Assembly (NCBI GenBank): GCA_035622275.1
Contig: DASPVQ010000017.1
Location: forward strand, 1 to 36,037
DNA length: 36,037 nucleotides
Reading direction: 5' to 3'
DNA from: Thermoplasmata archaeon
Lineage (GTDB): Archaea > Thermoplasmatota > Thermoplasmata > Lutacidiplasmatales > UBA184
A program made the position numbers and the translations under genes. Position 1 is the first letter of the stretch. Each line of letters begins with the position of its first letter. The notes beneath the pieces were generated by a model. It worked only from the letters and a program-made list of their open reading frames with translations. It was not told where the DNA came from and made no database searches. Below are positions 26,605 through 35,051 of this stretch, one piece after another.

Positions 26605-27358
26605 CCGGTCCTTCGGACTCGGCGTTCCGCATGCTCGACATCGATTCGCGGGTCTGCTGGAGCGTCTTGCGCACCTCCGCCTCGATCTGGCGCGCCTTCT
26701 CCCGGAGCGGCTTCGTGTCGAGCACCATCAGCGGGACGAGCGGATTCACCGTCTCGATCACCTTCGCGGCCGCCCGGGCGTCGGGGTAGTCCTTGTGCGC
26801 CTGGGCCACCAGGCAGAGCACGGGTGTCGTCCGACCGATGGCCCCGAGCAGGAGGCCGCCGGCCAGGCCGGTGACGACCCCGTTCGCCGCGGCGAACTGG
26901 TACTTCTCGAGCAGCGGGGCGGCCGCGCGGTTCGCCATCGCGACCACCCGGGCGTCGCCGCGGGTCTCGTCCTCGATCGGCTGGCCTTCGACGGCCACCA
27001 CGAGCTGGATCCCCTTCGACTCCGCCCAGTCCAGGAGCACGCGGCCGAGCGAGTTCAGCAGGTTCACGGGCGGCTGGATGTCCGCGATGACGACCAGCAG
27101 CTGGTCGCAGGAGCGATCGACGCCGCAGACGAGCTTGCTCGCGTAGAAGCGGACGGGGGCGCCGACGACGCCCTCCTCCATGATGACGGTCGGGGGGAAC
27201 TCCTCGCTCACCATGTAGGCGACCAGGCTCATGTCGAGGGTATGGACGAGGTACGAAGCGGCGACCGATCCGACGAGGCCGTGGGTGGGGAAGCCCACGA
27301 CCATCATGGCGCCCTTGAGCGGCTCGTCGCGAGTGTCGACGATCCGGATCTCCTCCAC
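26588..27358 (-). CDS. PAC2-family proteasome assembly chaperone-like protein
   Basis: 256-residue member of the PAC2 family (COG2047 type), related to eukaryotic PAC1-PAC2 and archaeal PbaA/PbaB. The family core GAMMVVGFPTHGLVGSVAAS, the EEFPPTVIMEEG segment and VVTGLAGGLLLG are seen; the last 50 residues are a charged helix ending in EMYR. Its last three residues MYR form a hydrophobic-Tyr-X tail, the motif by which proteasome activators dock onto the alpha ring. Archaea with 20S proteasomes have such proteins. The GTG 27358 is preferred because the TATA-like GGTTAAGT near 27404-27410 would start RNA near 27381; a GTG at 27403 also exists. Confidence 0.87.
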   Translation of the reverse strand: MEEIRIVDTRDEPLKGAMMVVGFPTHGLVGSVAASYLVHTLDMSLVAYMVSEEFPPTVIMEEGVVGAPVRFYASKLVCGVDRSCDQLLVVIADIQPPVNLLNSLGRVLLDWAESKGIQLVVAVEGQPIEDETRGDARVVAMANRAAAPLLEKYQFAAANGVVTGLAGGLLLGAIGRTTPVLCLVAQAHKDYPDARAAAKVIETVNPLVPLMVLDTKPLREKARQIEAEVRKTLQQTRESMSSMRNAESEGPGEMYR

Positions 27359-27452
27359 GCCGCGGGGAACCTCCTCGCCCGAGCGCCGGAGTCTCCTCGA
27401 CACTTAACCCCCTTTGGACCGTTCGCGCGGACGCCGATGCCCGCCGCCGAGA

Positions 27453-27459
27453 CTATATC
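27453..27459 (+). promoter_or_regulatory. TATA box of the SQD1-like gene
   Basis: CTATATC in GC-rich DNA, about 36 bp before the ATG at 27492, so a short leader is expected. Confidence 0.55.
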
Positions 27460-27491
27460 CTTCCCCCGACCCTCTTCGACGCGGAATCGCA

Positions 27492-28745
27492 ATGAAGGTG
27501 CTCATCACCGGAATCGACGGCTACTCGGGCTGGCCGCTCGCCCTCCATCTGCTCGGCCGCGGGCACGAGGTCGTTGGCGTCGACAGCTTCGTCACGCGGC
27601 GTCGCGTGCGCGAGGTGGGCAGCTGGTCGGCGACCCCGATCCCCTCCTTCCCCCGACGGCAGGCGGCCGTCCGCGAGATCCTGGCACGGGAGCTCGGCTT
27701 CCACCGGGGGGACCTCTCCGACTTCGCGTTCACCCGGCACGTCCTCGAGCTCGAGCGACCCGACGCGATCGTCCACCTCGCCGAGCAGCGTTCGGCACCC
27801 TACTCGATGATCGACGTCCACCACGCGGTCGAGACCCAGGTCGGCAACCTCACCGGCACGCTCCACCTGCTCTACGCCATGCGGGAGATCTGTCCGGACG
27901 CCCACCTGGTCAAGATGGGCACGATGGGCGAGTACGGCACCCCCAACGTCGACATCCCCGAGGGCTCGTTCGAGATCGAGTACCGGGGGCGCCGCGACCG
28001 GCTGCCGTTCCCGCGGCAAGCCGGCTCGTGGTACCATTGGAGCAAGGTCTTCGACTCCGGCGACGTCATGTTCGCCTCCCGGATCTGGAACCTGCGGGCG
28101 ACCGACGTGATGCAGGGCGTGATCTACGGGATCCGGACCCCGGAGATCACCGATCGCCGGCTCCTGACCCGATTCGATTTCGACGAGACCTGGGGAACCG
28201 CGCTCAACCGCTTCATCGTGCAGGCGATCCTCGGGCTGCCGATCACCCCGTACGGCAAGGGCGACCAGCGACGCGGATTCATCGCCCTCGAGGACTCGAT
28301 GCAGTCGCTGCGGCTCGCGCTCGAGCATCCGCCGGCGCGCGGCGAGTACCGCGTCTTCAACCAGTTCGACGCCGCCTACTCGGTCAACGAGCTCGCGGAG
28401 CGCACGGCGCGCATCGCCACCGAGCTCGGCCTGCACCCGAGCGTCGACCATCCCCCGAACCCGCGGATCGAGGCCGAGGAGCACTACTACGCGCCGATCC
28501 ACGATCACCTCGCCGGGCTCGGCTACCGGCGGACCCGGGAGCTCGACGACGTCGTCCGGGAGATCTTCCGCGACCTGCGAACCTTCCGGCGACGCCTACA
28601 GGCGCGGCGTCACGTGGTGCAGCCCGCCGTCCGCTGGGCGGAAGCGGACAGTCGGCCGGCGCTCGCCGCGCGCGCGCCGAACCCGGCCCCCACGCCGCCC
28701 CCGGCCCCGGGATCCGCGGCACCGGAAGGCCGAAGCGTCGCGTGA
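27492..28745 (+). CDS. UDP-sulfoquinovose synthase-like SDR epimerase
   Basis: 417-residue extended short-chain dehydrogenase. NAD-binding motif GIDGYSG at 7-13, the active-site segment KMGTMGEYGTPNVDIP (Thr144, Glu147) and the Tyr181-x3-Lys185 pair in WYHWSK are those of SQD1/Agl3, which make UDP-sulfoquinovose from UDP-glucose and sulfite; the motif RATDVMQGVIYG is also characteristic. In plants and bacteria the sugar goes to sulfolipid, in Sulfolobales to the N-glycan of surface proteins. The Pro/Ala/Arg-rich extension after about residue 370 is unusual and may be disordered. It starts at the ATG with a TATA box upstream. Two glycosyltransferase genes follow downstream. Confidence 0.92.
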   Translation: MKVLITGIDGYSGWPLALHLLGRGHEVVGVDSFVTRRRVREVGSWSATPIPSFPRRQAAVREILARELGFHRGDLSDFAFTRHVLELERPDAIVHLAEQRSAPYSMIDVHHAVETQVGNLTGTLHLLYAMREICPDAHLVKMGTMGEYGTPNVDIPEGSFEIEYRGRRDRLPFPRQAGSWYHWSKVFDSGDVMFASRIWNLRATDVMQGVIYGIRTPEITDRRLLTRFDFDETWGTALNRFIVQAILGLPITPYGKGDQRRGFIALEDSMQSLRLALEHPPARGEYRVFNQFDAAYSVNELAERTARIATELGLHPSVDHPPNPRIEAEEHYYAPIHDHLAGLGYRRTRELDDVVREIFRDLRTFRRRLQARRHVVQPAVRWAEADSRPALAARAPNPAPTPPPAPGSAAPEGRSVA

Positions 28746-28876
28746 GCTCGCGCGGTCGCGCGGACCCCGTCGCAGCGCGCGCCCCGCCCGAAGCAACGAT
28801 TAAGACGCTACCGGCGATTCCGGTCCGAAGATCGTTCGGGCAGTCCGGCATCGAACGGCGAGAGGGTCCCCATCCG

Positions 28877-29956
28877 ATGAAACGCCAGATGATCGACATG
28901 CTGTCGGAGCTGATCAAGATCCCGAGCGACCCGTTCGCGGACAAGCAGGAGGTGCTCGACTACGTCCAGTCGTTCACCGACCAGATCCACATGCGCAACA
29001 CGCTCTTCGGCGACGCGCAGGCGCCGTCGCTGCTGGCCGAGTACGGCCAGGGCGGGGTCGTCCTCTCCGGTCACCTCGACACGCCGCCGGTCGGGGACTA
29101 CTGGAGCTTTTCGCAGAGCCAGCTCGCCTCGGGCCGGATGTACGGCCGCGGCGCGGCCGACATGAAGGGGACCGTCGTCGCGATGCTGGAGGCCGCGCAG
29201 GACCTGGTCGTTCGCAAGATCCCGGTCGTGCTCGCGTTCACCACCGACGAGGAGACCTCGATGCAGGGGGCGATGGCGCTCGCCAAGACACTGCCCCTGC
29301 GTCGCGCGAAAGCGGTGGTCGTCGGCGAGCCGACCGGGCTACGGGTCGCCTACGCCGAGAAGGGCGTTCTCGACCTCTCGATCGAGACGCGGGGCAAGGC
29401 CGCCCACGGGGCGATGCCCCACCTCGGCGAGAACGCGATCGGCAAGATGATGCGGATCCTGCGGGGCCTCGAGTCGTTCAAAGGGCGGATCGCCCACCCC
29501 GAGCTCGGCACGGTCACGCTCAACATCGGGACGTTCAACGGCGGCACTCGCCTCAACGTCGTCCCCAACAAGTGCACGGCCGAGGTCGACATCCGCTTCC
29601 CGCCGCCGTACACCCCCGATCAGCTTTACCACGAGATCGAGGAGCACCTGCGCCGGATCAAGACGCCGTTCACCCTTCGCCGGATCCTGTCGATGCCCGC
29701 CGTCCAGATCGATCCGAACGGCGAGCACGTGCGGATCCTGCGCGACGTCGCGCAGGCCGAGAGCGCGGTCCTCGTCCACGCCTCGGAGGCAGTCCACTAC
29801 GCCCAGGTCAACCCGCGGGTCGTGATCTTCGGCGCCGGCGAGGAGGAGCTGTCGCACCAGGCCAACGAGTACGTGAAGGTCGAGTCGGTCTCGCGGGCGA
29901 GCGAGGTCTACAAGAAGTACGCCCAGCGCCTCGCCGGCATGCGCACCCTGTCCTAG
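28877..29956 (+). CDS. M20-family metallopeptidase (ArgE/DapE-type)
   Basis: 359-residue zinc amidohydrolase of the M20 family, which deacylates N-acyl amino acids or cleaves small peptides. Metal ligands and catalytic residues are complete: His66 and Asp68 in SGHLDTPPVGD, Asp95 in GRGAADMKG, Glu125-Glu126 in TTDEETS, Glu151 in GEPTG and His327 in SHQANEY. The central dimerisation insert (about 166-280) is present. It could be an acetylornithine or LysK-type deacetylase in lysine/arginine synthesis, or a general peptidase; no neighbour decides. The ATG 28877 lies about 76 bp after a TATA-like GATTAAGAC; upstream frames are non-coding. Confidence 0.9.
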   Translation: MKRQMIDMLSELIKIPSDPFADKQEVLDYVQSFTDQIHMRNTLFGDAQAPSLLAEYGQGGVVLSGHLDTPPVGDYWSFSQSQLASGRMYGRGAADMKGTVVAMLEAAQDLVVRKIPVVLAFTTDEETSMQGAMALAKTLPLRRAKAVVVGEPTGLRVAYAEKGVLDLSIETRGKAAHGAMPHLGENAIGKMMRILRGLESFKGRIAHPELGTVTLNIGTFNGGTRLNVVPNKCTAEVDIRFPPPYTPDQLYHEIEEHLRRIKTPFTLRRILSMPAVQIDPNGEHVRILRDVAQAESAVLVHASEAVHYAQVNPRVVIFGAGEEELSHQANEYVKVESVSRASEVYKKYAQRLAGMRTLS

Positions 29957-29971
29957 CGCCCTCGCTACGGC

Positions 29972-29980
29972 ATCAAATAC
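29972..29980 (+). promoter_or_regulatory. TATA-like box for glycosyltransferase pair
   Basis: TCAAATAC-type element centred about 26 bp before the GTG at 30002, the spacing of a leaderless transcript. Confidence 0.5.
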
Positions 29981-30001
29981 CGGCGGCGGTACCACGCGGT
30001 C

Positions 30002-31180
30002 GTGAAGGTCGCGCAGCTGTGCGCACGCTATCCTCCCGCACCGGGGGGCGTCGAGCGGCACGTCGCGGAGATCGCCCGCCGGCTGGGGGATCGCGGGGAC
30101 CGCGTCGACGTCTTCACGAGCGATCTCTACCGAGAGTTCCCGGTCGAACGCCTCGCGCCCGAGGTGCCTCGTTCCGAGCGGACGTCGTTCGGCTCCGTCC
30201 GCCGGCTCCCGGTCTGGTCGCTCCCGGGCGAGCTGCACTACCTGTTCTTCCGGGGCCTCGTTCCGGCCGTCGAGGCGGCGCGCCCGGAGATCGTGCACGT
30301 CCATACGTTCGGGACGAACCCGGTGGCCGCGGCCCGCCGGGTGCGACGGCGCACCGGCGTCCCGTTCGTGCTGACCGCGCATTTCCATCCGATCTGGTCG
30401 ATCGAGGGTGGCTGGATCCGCCACCGACTGCGTGGGTTCTACGACCGCTGGGTCGCCGGTGGGGTCACCGCGGCGGCCGCGCGGGTGATCGTGCAGACGC
30501 GAGAAGAGGAGCGGCTCCTGCGCGGCCTTGGCCTTGCGCTGCCCCCCGTGGAGATCGTCCCGCCTGGCTACACGCCGCTCCCCCCGGCGGCGCCGGGCCC
30601 GGTCTTCTGCGACCACTTCCGCATTCCGGGGCCGTACGTACTCTTCGTCGGCCGGCTCGCGTCCAACAAGGGGCTCGTCGAGCTCCTCGGCGCCTTCGAA
30701 CGACTCGCCCGGGCGGCCCCCGAGGCCCATCTCGTCCTCGTGGGGGCCGATGGCGGCATGCAGGCCTCGCTCGCGAGACGCGTGCGCGGATTCGGGCTCG
30801 GCGACCGGGTCCATTTCCTCGGCCACGTCGCGGACGACCGGCTGCTGTCCGCGGCCTACCGCGAGGCGACGGTCACCGTCCTCCCCAGCGAGTACGAGGC
30901 GTTCGGCCTGGTCCTGCTCGAGTCCCTCGCGGCCGGCACCCCGGTGGTCGCGACCCGGGTCGGCGGCGTCCCCGAGTTCATCGAGGACGAGCGCTCGGGA
31001 CTGCTCGTGCCGCCGGGGGACGTCGGGGCGCTCGCGCTCGCCCTGCAACGGATCTGGGACGATCCTGCGCTCGGGCGGCGGCTCGGCCACCACGGCCGCG
31101 TCGAGGTCGTTCCGCGCTACACCTGGGAGCGCACGGTCGACCGCCTGAGGGAGATCTACCGCGAGGTCCTCGGCCGATGA
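30002..31180 (+). CDS. Glycosyltransferase family 4 (first of pair)
   Basis: 392-residue GT-B glycosyltransferase. The N-terminal half has GGVERHVAEIARRL (acceptor side); the donor-binding half has FVGRLASNKGLVELL, then LPSEYEAFGLVLLESLAAGTPVVATRVGGVPE, which carries the E-x7-E motif of GT4 (EAFGLVLLE). It likely transfers a sugar from a nucleotide donor to a lipid or glycan at the cytoplasmic membrane face. Start is GTG with a TATA-like element 26 bp upstream. Its stop overlaps the ATG of the second glycosyltransferase (ATGA). The pair follows the SQD1-like gene, so sulfoquinovose transfer is conceivable but unproven. Confidence 0.93.
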   Translation: MKVAQLCARYPPAPGGVERHVAEIARRLGDRGDRVDVFTSDLYREFPVERLAPEVPRSERTSFGSVRRLPVWSLPGELHYLFFRGLVPAVEAARPEIVHVHTFGTNPVAAARRVRRRTGVPFVLTAHFHPIWSIEGGWIRHRLRGFYDRWVAGGVTAAAARVIVQTREEERLLRGLGLALPPVEIVPPGYTPLPPAAPGPVFCDHFRIPGPYVLFVGRLASNKGLVELLGAFERLARAAPEAHLVLVGADGGMQASLARRVRGFGLGDRVHFLGHVADDRLLSAAYREATVTVLPSEYEAFGLVLLESLAAGTPVVATRVGGVPEFIEDERSGLLVPPGDVGALALALQRIWDDPALGRRLGHHGRVEVVPRYTWERTVDRLREIYREVLGR

Positions 31181-32331
31181 GGATCGCGCTGGTCACGCTG
31201 CGCTACGACGCGCCCGGGGGCGTCGAGACCGTCGTCCGCCAGATCGCCGGTCGGCTGCGCACGGGCGGCGACGAGGTCGCGGTCTACGCGAGCGACCTGT
31301 ACGACGAGGGCGAGTGGGTCCGCCGCACCGACTTCCCGCCGATCGTGGACGGGGTGCCCGTCCACCGCTTTCCGGTCCGCCGCCACCTGATCCCGCGGCT
31401 GAGCATGCCGATGATGGTGGGGCTGATCGATGCCCTCGCCGCGAGCGACGCCGACGTGCTGCACGCGCACTCGCACCGCTACGGCCACGTCCTTCAGTCG
31501 GCGGCTGTGGCGGAGCGCCGGGGGATCCCGCTCGTGGTGTCGACGCACTACCACCCGGCGCACCGCAGCGAGTCCGGGCTCAAGCGGGGCCTCCTGCGCC
31601 TGCAGGACGCCGGCTTCGGCGCGAGCGCCTACCGCGTCGCCCGAGCGATCATCGTGATCACCGAGCATGAGGCGCGTCTGGTCCGCGAGTTCGCGCCGCG
31701 CGGTCGGATCCACGTCATCCCGCACGGGATCGACCTCGCCGCATGGGGAGCGCCGGAACGGGACGGGCCACCGCCCGCCGGCCTGCCGCCCCAGTACTTC
31801 CTCTTCGCCGGGCGCCTCGCACCCAACAAGGGGCTTCCCGAGCTCTTCGAGGCACTGGCCCGCCTCGATCCTCCCCACCGCCTCCCGCTCGTTCTCCTGG
31901 GCCCGGAGTGGGGACAGCGCTCCGCGCTCGTCGCCCACGCGAGCCGGCTCGGCCTCGAGCGCGAGGTCGTCTTCCTCGGACACGTGGACGACCCGGCCGC
32001 GTATCGCGCCGTGATCCGGGGGGCGAAGGCGCTCGTGCTGCCGAGCGAGTACGAGGCGTTCGGCCTGGTGCTGCTCGACGCGATGGCGGCCCGGGTTCCG
32101 ATCGTCGCGACCGCCGTCGGGGGCGTACCGGAGGTGCTCGACGGAGGTCGCGTGGGCCGTCTCGTCCCCTACGGCGACCCGGCGGCGCTCGCGCAAGCGC
32201 TGCGGGACGTGCGGGACGACGCCGACGGAACCCGCGCCCGGACCCTCGCCGCGAGCGAGTGGGTGACGCGCTACGACTGGTCGGTCGCGATCGAGCGACT
32301 GCGGTCCGTCTACCGGGCCGTCGCCGCCTGA
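31177..32331 (+). CDS. Glycosyltransferase family 4 (second of pair)
   Basis: 384-residue GT-B glycosyltransferase, a paralogue of its neighbour with the same layout (GGVETVVRQIAGRL at the start, FAGRLAPNKGLPELF, then LPSEYEAFGLVLLDAMAARVPIVAT). The GT4 motif reads E-x7-D here (EAFGLVLLD): the second acidic residue, which usually holds the sugar-nucleotide ribose, is Asp instead of Glu. That is tolerated in some family members. It begins inside the stop codon of the first gene, so both are coupled. The 3' end overlaps a tiny minus-strand ORF (32310-32450). Confidence 0.92.
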   Translation: MRIALVTLRYDAPGGVETVVRQIAGRLRTGGDEVAVYASDLYDEGEWVRRTDFPPIVDGVPVHRFPVRRHLIPRLSMPMMVGLIDALAASDADVLHAHSHRYGHVLQSAAVAERRGIPLVVSTHYHPAHRSESGLKRGLLRLQDAGFGASAYRVARAIIVITEHEARLVREFAPRGRIHVIPHGIDLAAWGAPERDGPPPAGLPPQYFLFAGRLAPNKGLPELFEALARLDPPHRLPLVLLGPEWGQRSALVAHASRLGLEREVVFLGHVDDPAAYRAVIRGAKALVLPSEYEAFGLVLLDAMAARVPIVATAVGGVPEVLDGGRVGRLVPYGDPAALAQALRDVRDDADGTRARTLAASEWVTRYDWSVAIERLRSVYRAVAA

Positions 32332-32450
32332 GCCGAACGCGCGTCGAGCCGAACGAGCTCGTCGCCCACGTGGGCCAGGTCGCGGCCGGCGTCGCCGCCC
32401 CGCACCCGGCCGATCGACCGGAAGAGCCGGCCGAGCAGACCCACGATCAT
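32310..32450 (-). CDS. Small ORF downstream of aminotransferase, 46 residues
   Basis: The ATG lies inside the aminotransferase stop (ATGA overlap), and the ORF runs 46 codons to TAG, overlapping the end of the glycosyltransferase by 22 bp. The start reads MIVGLLGRLFRSIGRV, an amphipathic basic helix, and the rest is Asp/Arg/Ala-rich (DLAHVGDELVRLDARSAQ). Nearly every codon ends in G or C, like the real genes, but in this genome that is only weak evidence, since random frames may do the same. No family recognised. The coupled start is the best argument that it is a gene. Confidence 0.4.
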   Translation of the reverse strand: MIVGLLGRLFRSIGRVRGGDAGRDLAHVGDELVRLDARSAQAATAR

Positions 32451-33580
32451 TCGCCGTCCTCGTCGCGCGCATAGGCCCGGACGAGACCGATCCCGCGCTC
32501 CAGGTTCGCTCGCGAGGCGGCGAAGGAGATCCGCAGGTGGCGCGCCCCGAGCGAGCCGAAGGCGTCGCCCGGGGTCGTGATGACCCCACGCCGCAGCAGC
32601 GCCGTCGCGACCTCGGCCGAGGAGCGGGGCCAGGCGAAGCGCGGGAACGCGTAGAACGCGCCGGCCGGCGGGACGATCTGGATCCCCGGTATCCGGCGGA
32701 GCAAACGTACGACGAGGTCTCGGCGGACCCGGAACTCTCGCACCATCGCGCGGACCGCCGCGGTGCTGTTCCCGAGGCCCGCGATCACGGCGATCTGGGC
32801 GGGCGTCGGCGGACAGGCCATGATGTGGTAGTGCATCTTGTTCAGGTCGAGGGCGAGCGACCGGGGGGCGACCAGGAAGCCGAGCCGCCAGCCGGTCATC
32901 GCGAGCGTCTTGGAGAACGAGTTCACGACCACGACCCGGTCGCTCCGGCCCCAGAACGAGGCGAACGCACCGTCGTAGACCATCTCCTCGTAGACCTCGT
33001 CCGACACGATCACGAGGTCGTGGCGCTCCGCGAACGCGACGATCCGGTCGACGACGGTCGACGGGATCACCCCGCCCGTCGGGTTCGACGGGCTGTTGAC
33101 GACGATCGCTCGCGTGCGCGGCGTGACGAGGCGCTCGAGCTCCTCGAGGTCCGGGACGTAGCGCCGGCGACCCGTGAGCGAGTAGGGGACCGGAGTCGCC
33201 CCCATCAGCCGGGCGTCGGGCGCGTACAGCACGAAGCCCGGGTTCGGCACGAGCACCTCGTCGCCCGCGTCGTACAGCGCCATCGCCGTCGCCATCAGCG
33301 CCTCCGAGCCGCTGCCGGTCACGATGACGTTCTCCCGGCTCGTCCGAGGGTCGCGGTCACGATAGCGCTCGGCGATCTTCTCGCGCAGCGCGGCGAGTCC
33401 CGCCGACGGGCCGTAGTGGTTCAGCCCGTCGCGCACGGCTGCACAGAGCGCTTCGACGACCTCGGGCGGTGGCTCAAAGTCGGGCTCGCCGAGGCCGAGG
33501 TTGATGGCGTTGCGCGGAGCCGCTTCGAACATCTTGCGGATGCCCGAGATCTCGACAGAACGCACCCGTCGCGCGACCAT
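32447..33580 (-). CDS. Class I/II PLP-dependent aminotransferase
   Basis: 377-residue aspartate-aminotransferase-like enzyme of fold type I. Seen are the substrate loop LGLGEPDF, HYGPSAGLAALR, NSPSNPTGG (pyridine-ring Asn), SDEVYEEM (Asp and Tyr), the lysine that forms the Schiff base in NSFSKTLAMTGWRLG (Lys224) and the carboxylate Arg in LRISFAAS. Substrates could be aspartate, aromatic or branched-chain amino acids. The ATG 33580 is chosen because the TATA-like CCATAACG at 33611-33618 would start RNA near 33588; upstream ATGs at 33607 and 33661 are less likely. Divergent from purA. Its TGA overlaps the ATG of the small ORF. Confidence 0.93.
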   Translation of the reverse strand: MVARRVRSVEISGIRKMFEAAPRNAINLGLGEPDFEPPPEVVEALCAAVRDGLNHYGPSAGLAALREKIAERYRDRDPRTSRENVIVTGSGSEALMATAMALYDAGDEVLVPNPGFVLYAPDARLMGATPVPYSLTGRRRYVPDLEELERLVTPRTRAIVVNSPSNPTGGVIPSTVVDRIVAFAERHDLVIVSDEVYEEMVYDGAFASFWGRSDRVVVVNSFSKTLAMTGWRLGFLVAPRSLALDLNKMHYHIMACPPTPAQIAVIAGLGNSTAAVRAMVREFRVRRDLVVRLLRRIPGIQIVPPAGAFYAFPRFAWPRSSAEVATALLRRGVITTPGDAFGSLGARHLRISFAASRANLERGIGLVRAYARDEDGE

Positions 33581-33610
33581 TCCGCCGCCGACCGTCGGGC
33601 TCCTCATTAC

Positions 33611-33618
33611 CGTTATGG
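33611..33618 (-). promoter_or_regulatory. TATA-like box of the aminotransferase gene
   Basis: CCATAACG read on minus, about 35 bp before the ATG at 33580; it argues against the upstream ATG at 33607, which lies too close. Confidence 0.4.
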
Positions 33619-33705
33619 CGGGGCGGCGGTCCGGCGTGCGCCGGCGTGACGCGCGGGGCACAAGGGCCTTCTATCCGGACCGCTCCGGGAGTTCGGAACG
33701 CCCCG

Positions 33706-35046
33706 ATGCCGGTCCGGATCGTCCTCGGCGCCCAGTTCGGCGACGAGGCGAAGGGCAAGATCGCGGACTTCATGGCCGCGAACGCGCGTTACGTCGTCCG
33801 CAGCGCCGGCGGGCCCAACACCGGCCACACGATCGTCCTCCCCGAGGGCCCGGTGGTCCTCCACCAGGTCGCCTGCGGGGTGCTGCGGCACGGCGTGGGC
33901 GCGGTGAGCGGGCCGGGCATGGTGATCCAGCCGTTCAAGCTCGAGGAGGAGATCCGGGAGCTCGAGCGACGCGGTCTCCGGCGGGGCGAGATCGTGCTCT
34001 CGGACCGGGCCCACGTCGTCCTGCCGCTGCACGAGGCCGAGGACGTCTGGGAGGACCAGCTGCGCGCCCGCACGAACCCGACGGCCGCGCTCGACACGAC
34101 GAAGAGCGGCATCGGCCCGGCCTACGCCGACCGCTACGCCCGCTTCGGGATCCGTCTCGGCGACCTGAGCCGACCGGCCGTGGTTCGCGAGCGCCTCGCG
34201 CTCCTCTACGCGACCAAGACCCACCTGGCCGACCTCCCGCCCATCGACACGCTGGCCGCCAGCCTCCTCGACGTCGGCTCGCGGCTCGCGCCGATGATCC
34301 GCCCGACCGAGCCGCTCCTCTGGGAGGCGATCGACCGGGGCGAGGAGATCCTGCTCGAGGGGGCGCAGAGCGCGCTGCTCGACGTCGATTTCGGAACCTA
34401 CCCCTACGTCACGAGCTCGCATCCCACGAGCGCCGGCGCCCTGCAGGGGAGCGGCATCCCCCCGACCGAGGTCGACGCGATCGTCGGGGTCGCGAAGGCC
34501 TACTCGACCCGCGTCGGCGCGGGCCCGTACCCGACCGAGGACACCGGCGAACGCGGCGAGTTCCTGCGCCGCGTCGGTGGCGAGCGTGGGGCGACGACCG
34601 GGCGCGCGCGCCGCTGCGGCTGGCTCGACCTCGTGCTGCTCCGCTACGTCGCCCGGCTCAACGGCTTCACCTCGCTGGCGATCACAAAGGTCGACGTCCT
34701 CGGCGGGCTCGACGAGGTGCCGGTCTGCGTCGGCTACCGGCTCCCGGACGGCTCGACGACGCGGGCACTGCCGCCGAGCCGAGTGGAGGACCTCGCCCGG
34801 GCCGAGCCGATCTACGAGAGCCTGCCGGGCTGGTCGGAACTGCACGCGCGCGCGAAGGAGCGGCTCCAGCGGGAGGGCGTCTCCGCGCTCCCGTCGACGC
34901 TCCGTCGGTTCCTCGAGTTCCTCGAGGAGGAGACCGGTGTGCCCGTCGAGTACCTCGGCTACGGCGCCCACCGCGACGAGACCCTCTGGCTGGGCCCGCC
35001 CGGTCGCCTCGGGCGTCGGCGGACGATGCGCGAGTGGACCTCCTAG
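33706..35046 (+). CDS. purA: Adenylosuccinate synthetase
   Basis: Joins IMP and aspartate using GTP to adenylosuccinate, the first step to AMP. The P-loop-like start GAQFGDEAKGK carries Asp13 and Lys16, and His41 lies in GGPNTGHT, both catalytic; TNPTAALDTTKSGIGPAYADR, LEGAQSALLDVDFGTYPYVTSSH and the C-terminal ITKVDVL are all conserved. It has 446 residues, normal. The ATG at 33706 is the family start; a TATA-like TTCTATCC lies at 33669-33676. The LysO-type gene follows within a few bases, so both may be cotranscribed. Confidence 0.97.
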   Translation: MPVRIVLGAQFGDEAKGKIADFMAANARYVVRSAGGPNTGHTIVLPEGPVVLHQVACGVLRHGVGAVSGPGMVIQPFKLEEEIRELERRGLRRGEIVLSDRAHVVLPLHEAEDVWEDQLRARTNPTAALDTTKSGIGPAYADRYARFGIRLGDLSRPAVVRERLALLYATKTHLADLPPIDTLAASLLDVGSRLAPMIRPTEPLLWEAIDRGEEILLEGAQSALLDVDFGTYPYVTSSHPTSAGALQGSGIPPTEVDAIVGVAKAYSTRVGAGPYPTEDTGERGEFLRRVGGERGATTGRARRCGWLDLVLLRYVARLNGFTSLAITKVDVLGGLDEVPVCVGYRLPDGSTTRALPPSRVEDLARAEPIYESLPGWSELHARAKERLQREGVSALPSTLRRFLEFLEEETGVPVEYLGYGAHRDETLWLGPPGRLGRRRTMREWTS

Positions 35047-35051
35047 GTCCC

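Noticed and set aside
26585-28876. Very long plus-strand frame upstream of the M20 peptidase
   Set aside because: Only the part from 28877 is protein-like; the rest mirrors the PAC2 and SQD1-like genes in other frames.
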